Positions 1 to 7,376 are shown, numbered from the stretch's first letter. The stretch: 8,158 bases of DNA from Moraxellaceae bacterium (GCA_002402125.1 NVVG01000077.1:3359-11516); one strand, 5' to 3'. The notes: a model not told the origin generated them from the letters alone. Numbers and translations are program-made.

Positions 1-563
1 AATCAGGTGTCACCATCATGCAAATGGATGAAGGCTTGGACACCGGTGCGATGCTCAGCAAAGTCGTTACACCGATAGACCTCGATGATACCGGCGGCTC
101 ACTACACGACCGGCTCGCTGAATTGGGTGCCACAGCCTGCGTAGAAGCCTTAAGCTCACTGAGTGCGGGCACCACATCCGCCCAAGCACAGGATGATGCA
201 CAGGCCAATTACGCACACAAATTAAGCAAACAAGAAGGCCAAATCCAGTGGCAACTAGATAGCCAACAGATCCATAATCTCATTCGGGCTTTTAACCCTT
301 GGCCTATCGCCCATACGGAAATGGATGGTAATAAGGTACGCATTGTTAATGCCGAATTAGCCGATACGGAATCTGTTAGTACGCCACCAAACACCGAACC
401 CGGCACCATTATTGACGCCAGCAAGCAGGGGATAGTTGTTGCAACCGGCTCAGGCGTACTACGCCTAACCCGCATGCAGCTGAGTGGAGGCAAACAATTA
501 GCCGTCGCTGACATTCTCAATAGTCGCAAAGAACAATTTTCTGTAGGAAAAAAATTCACCTAA
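1..563 (+). CDS. fmt: Methionyl-tRNA formyltransferase, C-terminal part (5' end outside window)
   Basis: Fmt transfers a formyl group from 10-formyltetrahydrofolate to Met-tRNA(fMet) in the cytoplasm, making the bacterial initiator tRNA. The reading frame is open from base 3 and ends with TAA at 561-563, giving 186 residues. Family members are about 310-320 residues, so roughly the first 130 are missing. The visible part starts with SGVTIMQMDEGLDTG, the end of the catalytic Rossmann domain; the Asp of LDTG matches the catalytic Asp144 of the E. coli enzyme. After it come the linker (LSKQEGQIQW) and the C-terminal tRNA-binding domain (AFNPWPIAHTEMDG, then PGTIID, and a final LSGGKQL). The ATG at 18 is internal, not a start. 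The stop overlaps the rsmB start in TAATG, which implies cotranscription and translational coupling. Residue identities are seen; the function is family knowledge. Confidence 0.96.
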   Translation, partial: SGVTIMQMDEGLDTGAMLSKVVTPIDLDDTGGSLHDRLAELGATACVEALSSLSAGTTSAQAQDDAQANYAHKLSKQEGQIQWQLDSQQIHNLIRAFNPWPIAHTEMDGNKVRIVNAELADTESVSTPPNTEPGTIIDASKQGIVVATGSGVLRLTRMQLSGGKQLAVADILNSRKEQFSVGKKFT

Positions 564-1909
564 TGGCAATAAATGAACGTGCTATCGCAGCACAGATCCT
601 TAACGACGTATTACCGCTGAAAAAAGGCCAAACCCACCGTGGCCGCTCCCTATCAGCCTTACTGCCAAAGATGCTAGCAAAACACCCAAAAGCGGATAAA
701 CCCCTATTACAAGAACTCTGCTTTGGTGTTTGTCGTTGGTTTATTCGGTTAGACAAATTAGCCAGTTCAATAACCCACCACCCATTTAAAGCCCGTGATA
801 GCGATATACATGCGTTGTTATTGGTGGGCATCTATCAAATGTTATACATGCGCGTACCGGATCACGCGGCTATTTCCGAAACCGTAGAAGCCACCCGCCA
901 GCTAGACAAAGCCTGGGCGGCAAAGGTAATCAACGGAACGTTACGCCGCTGTCAGCGGGAAAAGACCGAATTAGAGCAAGCGCTTTCTGACAATTTAAGC
1001 ATACAAACAGCACACCCCAAATGGTTAGTTGATATGGTCACGGCGGCGTGGCCGGAGCAAGCCAGCGCGGTGTTAAAGACCAATAATACTCCAGCCCCAA
1101 TGACGATACGAGTAAACCCTCGCCACAACAGTCGCGCAAAATACCTGCAACAGTTAAAAGATAAAAGCATTCAAGCTAAGGCCTGTGAGTTTTCCAGCCA
1201 GGGCATACAGCTAGAAAAACCCTGCTCGGTCGATAAATTACCCGGCTTTGCATTAGGCCATAGCTTTGTCCAAGATGAAGCCGCGCAGCTAGCGGCAGAA
1301 CTCATCGACGCACAACCTGGCGACCGAGTATTAGACGCCTGTGCAGCACCCGGTGGCAAAACCACCCATATTGCCGAATCTCAACCTGATCTTGCGTATT
1401 TAGCCGCCCTCGATGCCGATGAGCAACGTGTCGGCCGTATTCATGAAAATCTTCAACGCTTAGGGCTAACCGCCGAGGTATTTGCTCAATCCCTCGAAGA
1501 CTTTACCCGCGAACAGATAGCGGCTAACGGCGAAACCTTCGACCGAATTTTATTGGATGTTCCTTGTTCCGCGGTAGGGGTGATACGTCGCCACCCTGAT
1601 ATCAAATGGCTGCGTAAGCGCAGCGATATTGGCGCATTAGCAGAACAACAATTGCTATTATTAAAAACCGCCTGGACCCTGCTAACCCCAGGCGGCACCT
1701 TGGTTTACGCCACCTGTTCCATTTTACCCCATGAAAATGAACGTGTGGTAAGAGCGTTTCTTAACGAGCAACCAGACGCAACAGAGCAATCGCTAAGCGT
1801 AGGCTGGGGGCAACCCGCTTCGGTAGGTATTCAACTTCTACCTCAACGTAACGGCCATGATGGGTTCTATTACGCAAAACTAATAAAAGCCAAGGGAGAG
1901 CCTAAGTAA
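563..1909 (+). CDS. rsmB: 16S rRNA (cytosine-967-C5)-methyltransferase RsmB
   Basis: RsmB methylates C5 of cytosine 967 in 16S rRNA, using S-adenosylmethionine, on unassembled small-subunit RNA. The protein has 448 residues, a little longer than E. coli RsmB (429). Residues 1 to about 140 form the NusB-like RNA-binding domain. The Rossmann-type methyltransferase domain follows: the SAM-binding loop DACAAPGGKT begins at D258, motif IV is DVPCS (D332-S336, with C335), and motif VI is ATCS, with C385 in the position of the nucleophilic cysteine (Cys389 in E. coli). Both cysteines expected for an RNA m5C methyltransferase are present. The start codon overlaps the fmt stop (TAATG). The nearest Shine-Dalgarno-like AGGA (545-548) is too far upstream, so translation probably depends on coupling with fmt. 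The gene converges on the next one with a six-base gap, and no hairpin terminator is visible between them. Confidence 0.97.
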   Translation: MAINERAIAAQILNDVLPLKKGQTHRGRSLSALLPKMLAKHPKADKPLLQELCFGVCRWFIRLDKLASSITHHPFKARDSDIHALLLVGIYQMLYMRVPDHAAISETVEATRQLDKAWAAKVINGTLRRCQREKTELEQALSDNLSIQTAHPKWLVDMVTAAWPEQASAVLKTNNTPAPMTIRVNPRHNSRAKYLQQLKDKSIQAKACEFSSQGIQLEKPCSVDKLPGFALGHSFVQDEAAQLAAELIDAQPGDRVLDACAAPGGKTTHIAESQPDLAYLAALDADEQRVGRIHENLQRLGLTAEVFAQSLEDFTREQIAANGETFDRILLDVPCSAVGVIRRHPDIKWLRKRSDIGALAEQQLLLLKTAWTLLTPGGTLVYATCSILPHENERVVRAFLNEQPDATEQSLSVGWGQPASVGIQLLPQRNGHDGFYYAKLIKAKGEPK

Positions 1910-1915
1910 CTAATC

Positions 1916-2668
1916 TCAGTGTAAACAGCACTTCTTATATTTCTTGCCACTACCACAGTAGCATAAGTCGTTACGTCCTATCTTAGGGTCGGCATTATGT
2001 GGCTGCAGATTGGGATTATTAGCCAATTGCTGTTCATACAACTTTCGGCCGGTAAACGCATAGGCTTTTAGCGTGTTAGGCAATAGGCGTAAGAAGTCTT
2101 GATAGATTTCCTCAAACGTAACGTCATCATTCTCAATCAGCTCATCATGTAAGCGACGCGAGAATTCCTCATCCGAAAAGAAACACAACATTACCGATTT
2201 TACCGTATGATCTTCTTCTAACACGTCGATCATGGCATCGTCCCACACATCACCTAACCATTCCGAGGCATCGATAAAACCCTGCGACCACTGTCCAAGA
2301 TCACTTTGCATACCAAAGTTATCAGACATTGCGTCATGCAACCTCATCGCCTGCGGAAACTCGGGCGATTCATCCTGGACTTGTTCCATCATGTAGTTAA
2401 ATAGCTCAACCAAGGTTTGAAAGGTCTCGGTATCATCAAATGCCATTTGGCTGATTACATCGTTTTCTCCAAATAGACTCGGTATCCATTCCGTAGGGGA
2501 TATCGCTATCGGCGCACTACACAATCCAAACACAAAACCATGCATAGTATTAAATGTCATGGGGAATTCATGCTCCTCACTGAAAGCCATGATTTTTTTC
2601 AACGCGATGGTAAAGGCTTTTTCCTGTTTTGCCTTTTTAGCGTTGGGTGTTCGGTCATACATTGTCAT
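1916..2668 (-). CDS. YecA/UPF0149 family protein with C-terminal SEC-C zinc motif
   Basis: This 250-residue protein combines a YgfB/YecA-like (UPF0149) domain with a C-terminal SEC-C motif. The UPF0149 part, about residues 30-190, is recognisable from FNTMHGFVFGLCSAP and PTEWIPSLFGE near its start and is rich in acidic residues. The tail runs IGRNDLCYCGSGKKYKKCC, with a CxCx8CC zinc-ligand pattern at C236, C238, C247 and C248, like the tails of SecA and YecA. In SecA and YecA this motif binds a metal and contacts SecB or ribosomes, so a role near the ribosome or in protein handling is possible but is inference; the molecular function is unknown. The chosen start has a weak GAGA-type ribosome site upstream; a second Met at residue 3 is a close alternative. 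The gene sits on the opposite strand between rsmB and trkA, which are same-strand neighbours in many relatives. No signal peptide or membrane segment is seen. Confidence 0.9.
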   Translation of the reverse strand: MTMYDRTPNAKKAKQEKAFTIALKKIMAFSEEHEFPMTFNTMHGFVFGLCSAPIAISPTEWIPSLFGENDVISQMAFDDTETFQTLVELFNYMMEQVQDESPEFPQAMRLHDAMSDNFGMQSDLGQWSQGFIDASEWLGDVWDDAMIDVLEEDHTVKSVMLCFFSDEEFSRRLHDELIENDDVTFEEIYQDFLRLLPNTLKAYAFTGRKLYEQQLANNPNLQPHNADPKIGRNDLCYCGSGKKYKKCCLH

Positions 2669-2695
2669 ATTATTTGTCTCTATTGCTACGATATT

Positions 2696-2737
2696 GTCAC
2701 TGCACTATTGTGACTGCATTACGGTCACATTGCTGCT
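2696..2737. repeat. Three 14-bp iterations with GTCAC/GTGAC headers
   Basis: Pentamers GTCAC (2696), GTGAC (2710) and GTCAC (2724) begin exactly every 14 bases. The first two units (GTCACTGCACTATT and GTGACTGCATTACG) match at 10 of 14 positions; the third keeps little beyond the header. Because alternate headers are reverse complements, the array also forms two overlapping inverted repeats with nine-base centres. It lies 28-69 bases upstream of the SEC-C gene start, where an operator or activator site would be expected. The protein that might bind is unknown. Confidence 0.5.
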
Positions 2738-2790
2738 ACGCACTCTATCCATATAGTGTACATTACCTGCTGAAGTGACAACAGACACCG

Positions 2791-2812
2791 CTGGCAAGTA
2801 TCTGGCAAGTAT
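2791..2812 (+). repeat. Perfect 11-bp tandem direct repeat
   Basis: CTGGCAAGTAT occurs twice head to tail with no mismatch (2791-2801 and 2802-2812), 112-134 bases upstream of trkA. The 11-bp period is close to one helical turn, so both copies would face the same side of DNA, as for a pair of protein sites. It could equally be a replication-slippage duplication. The second copy runs into TATATAG, which might contribute to a -10 element. Confidence 0.65.
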
Positions 2813-2870
2813 ATAGCCCGATGAATGACTCTCCACCCGGTGGGGAATATGCTATTCTGAGGGGTATTCA

Positions 2871-2894
2871 GAGGCAGTCACCCAAGGATGCCTC
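2871..2894 (+). promoter_or_regulatory. Possible leader stem-loop upstream of trkA
   Basis: GAGGCA (2871-2876) and TGCCTC (2889-2894) are perfect inverted arms around a 12-base loop that contains AAGGA. The last base of the structure is 30 bases before the trkA start. A preceding small inverted repeat, TCTGA/TCAGA (2856-2872), overlaps the left arm, so the two hairpins would be mutually exclusive. If the transcript begins upstream, this could be a structured leader. There is no U-tract, so it is not an intrinsic terminator. Confidence 0.3.
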
Positions 2895-2924
2895 CATAAT
2901 TATAAGATCGCTTAAGACCATCAT

Positions 2925-4301
2925 ATGAAAATTATTATTCTGGGCGCTGGCCAAGTAGGGGGTACACTCGCAGCAAACTTAGCGAGCGAGCACAACGATA
3001 TCACTATCGTTGATACCGATAGCGATCGCCTACATGAACTTCAAGAACGTTACGATATCCGTACCGTACTAGGAATGGCATCACACCCTTCGGTATTACA
3101 TCAAGCCGGTGCCGATGATGCAGACATGTTAATTGCCGTCACCAATAGTGATGAAATCAACATGGTGGCCTGCCAGGTCGCGTATTCTCTATACCGAACA
3201 CCAACAAAAATCGCTCGAGTACGCTCCACCAGCTATCTCAATATCAGTAAGGAGCTGTTTACCAGCGACGCGTTTCCTATCGACGTAATTATTAGCCCAG
3301 AGCGGGAAGTTACCAACCACATAAAACGCCTCATCGAACACCCAGGATCTCTACAGGTACTGGACTTTGCCGGTGGAAAAATACAACTGGTAGCAGTAAA
3401 AGCCTATTTTAACGGCCCGTTAGTGGGTCGAGAATTACGCTATTTACGCCAGCACATGCCCAATATTGAAACCCGTGTTGCCGCCATATTCCGCCGCGAC
3501 CGAGCCATTATTCCCGAAGGCACCACGGTCATTGAGGCAGACGACGAAGTATTTTTTATCGCCGCCCGCAAAAATATTCGCGCCGTGATGAGCGAACTAC
3601 GTGGATTAGAGCACAACTACAAAAAGATCATCATCGCCGGCGGCGGTAATATTGGCGAGCGTTTATGTGTAGCCATTGAAAATCGCTACCAGGTCAAGCT
3701 AATTGACCGCAATACCAAGCGCTGCAACTATCTAGCAGAAAAACTCGCACGCACCATAGTGATCAAAGGTAACGCATCGGACCAAGATTTATTGTTAGAA
3801 GAAAACGTCGAAGATGCAGACGTATTTCTCGCAGTAACCAACGATGATGAAGCTAACATCATGTCTTCCATGTTAGCAAAACGCCTAGGTGCTAAAAAAG
3901 TAATGACTCTCATCAACAACCCTGCCTATGTTGACCTGGTGCAGGGCGGCGATATTGATATCGCCATATCGCCACAACAGGCGACTATAGGCAGCTTGCT
4001 AACCCATGTCCGCCGCGGTGACGTCGCCAACGTACATTCCTTGCGCCGCGGAGCTGCAGAGGCAATTGAAGCTATCGCCCATGGAGATGAAAATTCCTCA
4101 AAGGTGGTTGGCAAAATGATTGGCGAAATCGACCTGCCAGAAGGCACCAACATTGGCGCGATAGTACGTAACGATGAAGTACTGATTGCCCACGATGATA
4201 TAGTCATCGAATCCAACGATCATGTCATCCTATTCTTAGTGGACAAACGCCGCATCTCTGATGTCGAACGGCTGTTTCAAGTCGGAATCACTTTCTTCTA
4301 A
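2925..4301 (+). CDS. trkA: Trk system potassium uptake regulatory subunit TrkA
   Basis: TrkA is the cytoplasmic NAD(H)/nucleotide-binding subunit that gates the TrkH potassium channel. Its 458 residues are the standard length and show the duplicated RCK_N-RCK_C architecture. The first Rossmann motif is GAGQVG at residues 7-12 with a downstream acidic residue in VDTD. The second is GGGNIG at 239-244, followed by LIDRN. Each half ends in a C-terminal regulatory domain: about 140-225 (with [17 protein letters not shown] and EVFFIAA) and about 370-458 ([19 protein letters not shown]). [20 protein letters not shown] and [11 protein letters not shown] closely match E. coli TrkA. The ATG at 2925 is the first start codon after an in-frame TAA at 2913-2915, so the start is well fixed although only a weak AAGA precedes it. 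trkH follows after 12 bases, indicating an operon. Confidence 0.97.
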   Translation: MKIIILGAGQVGGTLAANLASEHNDITIVDTDSDRLHELQERYDIRTVLGMASHPSVLHQAGADDADMLIAVTNSDEINMVACQVAYSLYRTPTKIARVRSTSYLNISKELFTSDAFPIDVIISPEREVTNHIKRLIEHPGSLQVLDFAGGKIQLVAVKAYFNGPLVGRELRYLRQHMPNIETRVAAIFRRDRAIIPEGTTVIEADDEVFFIAARKNIRAVMSELRGLEHNYKKIIIAGGGNIGERLCVAIENRYQVKLIDRNTKRCNYLAEKLARTIVIKGNASDQDLLLEENVEDADVFLAVTNDDEANIMSSMLAKRLGAKKVMTLINNPAYVDLVQGGDIDIAISPQQATIGSLLTHVRRGDVANVHSLRRGAAEAIEAIAHGDENSSKVVGKMIGEIDLPEGTNIGAIVRNDEVLIAHDDIVIESNDHVILFLVDKRRISDVERLFQVGITFF

Positions 4302-4302
4302 C

Positions 4303-4306
4303 GAGG
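4303..4306 (+). promoter_or_regulatory. Ribosome binding site of trkH
   Basis: GAGG lies seven bases before the trkH ATG, just past the trkA stop. It supports the ATG at 4314 as the start and independent ribosome loading within a trkA-trkH transcript. Confidence 0.7.
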
Positions 4307-4313
4307 CTTTACG

Positions 4314-5765
4314 ATGCATCCTGCTGTCATTTTGCGCGTATTAGGCGTGCTCTTGATGATCTATAGCACCACCATGTTGCCGCCAGCATTGGTCGCACTT
4401 ATCTACCAAGATGGTGGCCATATTCTGTTTCTTAGCGCATTTGCTATCACCCTCATATCAGGACTCGTTTGCTGGTTGCCGGTACACAATTCACAGGATG
4501 ATCTACGGGTAAAAGATGGTTTTTTAGTGGTTGTATTATTTTGGACCGTTCTAGGTTTGTACGGCGCAATCCCATTTTTATTGGGTGACCAACCCAATAT
4601 GAACTTAGCCGACGCAGTGTTTGAGTCCATCTCGGGATTAACCACGACAGGCGCTACCGTCATCCAACATTTGGATGATTTACCCAAGTCCATCTTATAT
4701 TACCGACAGCAATTGCAATGGCTAGGCGGCATGGGAATCATTGTGTTAGCCGTAGCAATATTACCCATGCTTGGCATTGGCGGCATGCAGCTTTACCGTG
4801 CGGAAACACCTGGCCCAATGAAAGACCACAAGTTAACCCCACGCATTGCTGAAACTGCAAAGGCACTGTGGATTCTCTACGTGTGCTTAACGCTGGTTTG
4901 TGCAGGAACTTATTGGGTTTTAGGCATGGATGCCTTTGACGCCATTGCCCATAGCTTTTCCACCATCGCCATCGGCGGTTTTTCTACTCATGACGCGAGC
5001 ATCGGCTATTTTAATAATCCAGCCATCGAAATCACTACCATTATTTTTATGGTCATTGCCGGCATCAATTTTGGCCTGCACTTTTTAGCCTGGCGTCGTA
5101 AACAGCTCACCCACTATTGGGCAGATCCCGAATTACGGTTTTATTTTCAAGTACTGTGCACGATATCCATCGGCTCTTGTATTGTTTTATATCTTAATGG
5201 CACTTATGAAAATAATTGGGACGCTATACGCCACGCAATATTTCAAACCGTTTCCATCGCCACCACCACAGGTTACGCCGTCGCCGACTTCTCTCAATGG
5301 CACCCACTGATTCCAACAGCACTGCTGATGGGAAGTTTTATCGGTGCTTGCGCGGGATCTACCGGAGGTGGCATAAAAGTTATCCGCATGTTGCTAATGT
5401 TTAAACAAGGCCTACGAGAGATGCGTCGGCTCATCCACCCTAACGCAGTCATGGTAATTAAACTCAACAACAAAGCTGTCCCCGATCGAGTAACCGAAGC
5501 CGTATGGGGATTTTTTGGAATTTATCTGGTTTGTTTCTGTGCCTTATTTTTGGCTATTCTTGGCACTGGCTTGGATTTTGTTACCGCTTTCTCCGCCGTT
5601 GCCGCCTGTATGAATAACTTAGGCCCAGGACTAAGTGAGGTCGCCCTCAACTACGCCTCCATAACCGATACCGCCAAATGGATACTATGTTTCACCATGT
5701 TATTGGGCCGACTAGAAATATTCACCTTGCTGCTACTATTTACCCCCATGTTCTGGAGACATTAG
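4314..5765 (+). CDS. trkH: Trk system potassium uptake channel subunit TrkH
   Basis: TrkH is the inner-membrane potassium-translocating subunit that works with TrkA. The 483-residue protein is full length for the family and strongly hydrophobic, with two N-terminal helices (about 5-31 and 36-56) followed by four helix-pore-helix repeats. The four selectivity-filter segments are all present: TTTGAT (G113), AIGGFST (G221-G222), ATTTGY (G320) and NNLGPG (G437). Each has the glycine typical of KtrB/TrkH channels. The glycine-rich GSTGGGIK stretch at 349-355 corresponds to the intramembrane gating loop of the third repeat. It is followed by the basic RRLIHPNAV loop. LLGRLEIFTLLLLFTP near the C terminus is the usual family ending. 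Its place directly behind trkA predicts coexpression of the whole transporter. E. coli, by contrast, keeps trkA and trkH apart. No truncation or missing filter residue is seen. Confidence 0.97.
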   Translation: MHPAVILRVLGVLLMIYSTTMLPPALVALIYQDGGHILFLSAFAITLISGLVCWLPVHNSQDDLRVKDGFLVVVLFWTVLGLYGAIPFLLGDQPNMNLADAVFESISGLTTTGATVIQHLDDLPKSILYYRQQLQWLGGMGIIVLAVAILPMLGIGGMQLYRAETPGPMKDHKLTPRIAETAKALWILYVCLTLVCAGTYWVLGMDAFDAIAHSFSTIAIGGFSTHDASIGYFNNPAIEITTIIFMVIAGINFGLHFLAWRRKQLTHYWADPELRFYFQVLCTISIGSCIVLYLNGTYENNWDAIRHAIFQTVSIATTTGYAVADFSQWHPLIPTALLMGSFIGACAGSTGGGIKVIRMLLMFKQGLREMRRLIHPNAVMVIKLNNKAVPDRVTEAVWGFFGIYLVCFCALFLAILGTGLDFVTAFSAVAACMNNLGPGLSEVALNYASITDTAKWILCFTMLLGRLEIFTLLLLFTPMFWRH

Positions 5766-5806
5766 GTCGAGCGATTCAAATTCCTCTTTATTTCTATTCT
5801 GCCCCA

Positions 5807-6964
5807 TTATAATGCCGCCTCCAAAATTTGACGACTTACCTCGAGAGTAACCTCTCTATGTTCACCTAGCTTGACCATTCCGTGCTGTTGTAACTTATCC
5901 ACCAAATTATCGATATGACGACTATCTAACGCCACCTGCGAAAGCCGGGTAGGCATACCCATATGGGTAAAAAACTCTTCAGTTAACTCTATTGCTCGAT
6001 CAATGCGATATTCCTCATCACCGTGAGTAATATTCCAAACACGTTCTGCGTACTGCATTAACTTACCACGTTTAGATTCTCGGCGTATTTTCATCACCGC
6101 TGGCAATACAATAGACAACGTACGCGCATGATCAATGCCATGAGCCGCAGTCAGTTCATGGCCAATCATATGGGTTGTCCAATCTTGCGGCACTCCGGCA
6201 CCAATTAAACCATTCAACGCCATTGTTGCCGACCACATTATATTGGCTCGGACATCTATATCATCTTTACTTTCTGCCGCCAACGCTCTTGGTCCTTCTT
6301 CGATTAAGGTTTGTAGCAACCCCTCAGAAAAACGTTCTTGAACTTTAGCGTTAACATTATAGGTGAGATATTGTTCCATAGTATGTACAAAAGCATCAAT
6401 CACACCATTACCAATTTGTCGGTCGGATAATGATAGCGAAGTAGCAGGATCTAACACGGCAAATTGCGGTCGCACCAAAGGGCTAAAAAATGGCAATTTA
6501 TTGCCATCGCGTGTTACCACACCACCGGCATTACTTTCAGACCCCGTAGCAGGCAAGGTCAAAACTACGCCCATTGGTAATGCTCGTTTAATCGATTGTT
6601 GTTTAGCAAGTATGTCCCAATGCTCCTCACCTTCGTATAATGCTGCTGCCGCAATAAACTTAGTACCATCCACTACCGATCCGCCACCAACCGCCAGCAG
6701 ATAATCCACCTCATGCCTGCGAATGATATCCAGTGACTTCATCAACGTATCATACTGAGGGTTGGGCTCAATGCCCGAGAATTCGACAAAATCATGGGCC
6801 GATAAGGCTGCAACCACTTGATCATAAATTCCATTTTTTTTAATCGAACCCCCGCCAAATACAATCAATACTTTTGCCGACACGGGAATTTCATCCGCGA
6901 TAGTCTTAATGGTTTCTTCACCAAAATGAATACGAGTCGGATTGTGAAAACTAAACGTTAACAT
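5807..6964 (-). CDS. yqhD: NADPH-dependent alcohol dehydrogenase / aldehyde reductase, YqhD type
   Basis: This group III metal-dependent alcohol dehydrogenase reduces a broad range of aldehydes to alcohols with NADPH; in E. coli YqhD protects against lipid-peroxidation aldehydes and glyoxal. The 385-residue protein aligns with E. coli YqhD (387) over its full length. The Rossmann half contains FGGGS (G37-S40), GIEPNP, and GGGSVVDGTKFIAAA with D99 of the NADPH site. It is followed by LTLPATGSESNAGG. The C-terminal helical half carries metal ligands D190, H194, H265 and H279 (in DAFVH and THMIGHELTAAHGIDH). All expected residues are intact. The start is supported by an AGG eight bases upstream of the ATG. 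The gene converges on trkH with 41 bases between and has no adjacent AraC-type yqhC regulator within the window, so its control here is unknown. Preferred substrate cannot be read from sequence. Confidence 0.95.
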   Translation of the reverse strand: MLTFSFHNPTRIHFGEETIKTIADEIPVSAKVLIVFGGGSIKKNGIYDQVVAALSAHDFVEFSGIEPNPQYDTLMKSLDIIRRHEVDYLLAVGGGSVVDGTKFIAAAALYEGEEHWDILAKQQSIKRALPMGVVLTLPATGSESNAGGVVTRDGNKLPFFSPLVRPQFAVLDPATSLSLSDRQIGNGVIDAFVHTMEQYLTYNVNAKVQERFSEGLLQTLIEEGPRALAAESKDDIDVRANIMWSATMALNGLIGAGVPQDWTTHMIGHELTAAHGIDHARTLSIVLPAVMKIRRESKRGKLMQYAERVWNITHGDEEYRIDRAIELTEEFFTHMGMPTRLSQVALDSRHIDNLVDKLQQHGMVKLGEHREVTLEVSRQILEAAL

Positions 6965-6995
6965 CGTCTTTACCTGTCGTAAGGTTATGTGTTAA

Positions 6996-7021
6996 ACAAC
7001 AGTAACAAATGAATCTGTTGT
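6996..7021. repeat. Inverted repeat upstream of yqhD
   Basis: ACAACAG (6996-7002) and CTGTTGT (7015-7021) are perfect seven-base arms separated by 12 bases. It is 32-57 bases upstream of the yqhD start, in the position of an operator or 5' leader hairpin. Function is inferred from position only. Confidence 0.45.
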
Positions 7022-7051
7022 ATCTCTACTAAAACCATAACAAATTGAATC
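7003..7051. repeat. Imperfect direct repeat TAACAAAT(T)GAATC
   Basis: TAACAAATGAATC (7003-7015) recurs as TAACAAATTGAATC (7038-7051), differing by one inserted T, with start points 35 bases apart. The first copy fills the loop of the inverted repeat around 7008. Two such copies upstream of yqhD could be paired sites for a regulator, but the region is AT-rich and chance similarity cannot be excluded. Confidence 0.4.
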
Positions 7052-7299
7052 GATAAAGGGAAAATAGCTCAGTTACAATTGTTTAAGTAATTCAATTATT
7101 TCTCAGGCAAGATCATTTATTTTCAGCGAATACAGCACAAAAAAACCCAATAGAAAAATATGTTATTAGCATATGACTAAATATTATTAATATAAAAGTT
7201 TATTCATTTTTTATCGAGATTAAAATAAGCAATCATAATCAATCGATTACATAACATTTTTTTAACCTTACCGATGTATCTCTATATGCCAATTCCTCG

Positions 7300-7328
7300 C
7301 TAGCATTAAGCGCAGGCAAGCCTATAAT
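7300..7328 (+). promoter_or_regulatory. Putative sigma-70 promoter of the DUF3369 regulator gene
   Basis: A perfect -10 hexamer TATAAT lies at 7323-7328. A weak -35 CTAGCA (three of six matches) lies at 7300-7305 with a 17-base spacer. Transcription would begin near 7335, giving a leader of about 50 bases before the start codon. The -10 match is seen; promoter activity is inferred. Confidence 0.45.
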
Positions 7329-7376
7329 ATAGTCAGCTACTAGCGTTTTTTGTGCCTACCTTCACCGTAATATCGC

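Larger units (their letters stand above)
2669..2924. promoter_or_regulatory. Divergent intergenic region between the SEC-C gene and trkA
   Basis: These 256 bases must hold the promoters of both divergent genes. I see no convincing consensus sigma-70 pair. A weak plus-strand candidate is GTGACA (2775-2780) with TATCTG (2799-2804) after an 18-base spacer. Another is the extended -10-like TGCTATTCT (2850-2858). Repeats are concentrated here: a 14-bp iteration near the SEC-C gene, an 11-bp tandem pair in the middle, and small inverted repeats near trkA. The latter are CCACC-C-GGTGG at 2833-2843, TCTGA/TCAGA at 2856-2872 and GAGGCA/TGCCTC at 2871-2894. Regulatory function is inferred from position only. 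Confidence 0.5.

Noticed and set aside
209..559. Open minus-strand frame opposite the fmt C-terminal region
   Set aside because: It lies wholly opposite the recognised Fmt tRNA-binding domain and its translation resembles no known protein; it is a shadow frame.
3926..4216. Open minus-strand frame inside trkA
   Set aside because: It is antisense to the conserved second RCK half of TrkA, with a low-complexity Ser/Ala-rich translation typical of a shadow frame.
4403..4693. Open minus-strand frame inside trkH
   Set aside because: It is opposite conserved TrkH membrane and filter segments, with no recognisable domain or ribosome site.
5805..5814. Palindrome CATTATAATG at the convergent trkH/yqhD junction, considered as a bidirectional terminator
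   Set aside because: It has no loop, is only ten AT-rich bases, overlaps the yqhD stop codon and lacks a clear U-tract.
6363..6704. Open plus-strand frame inside yqhD
   Set aside because: It is opposite the conserved YqhD catalytic region, and its translation has no family resemblance.
7158..7174. Inverted repeat ATATG/CATAT in the AT-rich spacer
   Set aside because: Five-base AT-rich arms are expected by chance in such sequence, and nothing in the context supports a function.
7236..7263. Stem TAATC/GATTA with a following run of seven T, considered as an intrinsic terminator
   Set aside because: The stem is five AT-rich pairs and the T-run begins several bases away. No plus-strand gene ends upstream, and yqhD is transcribed the other way.
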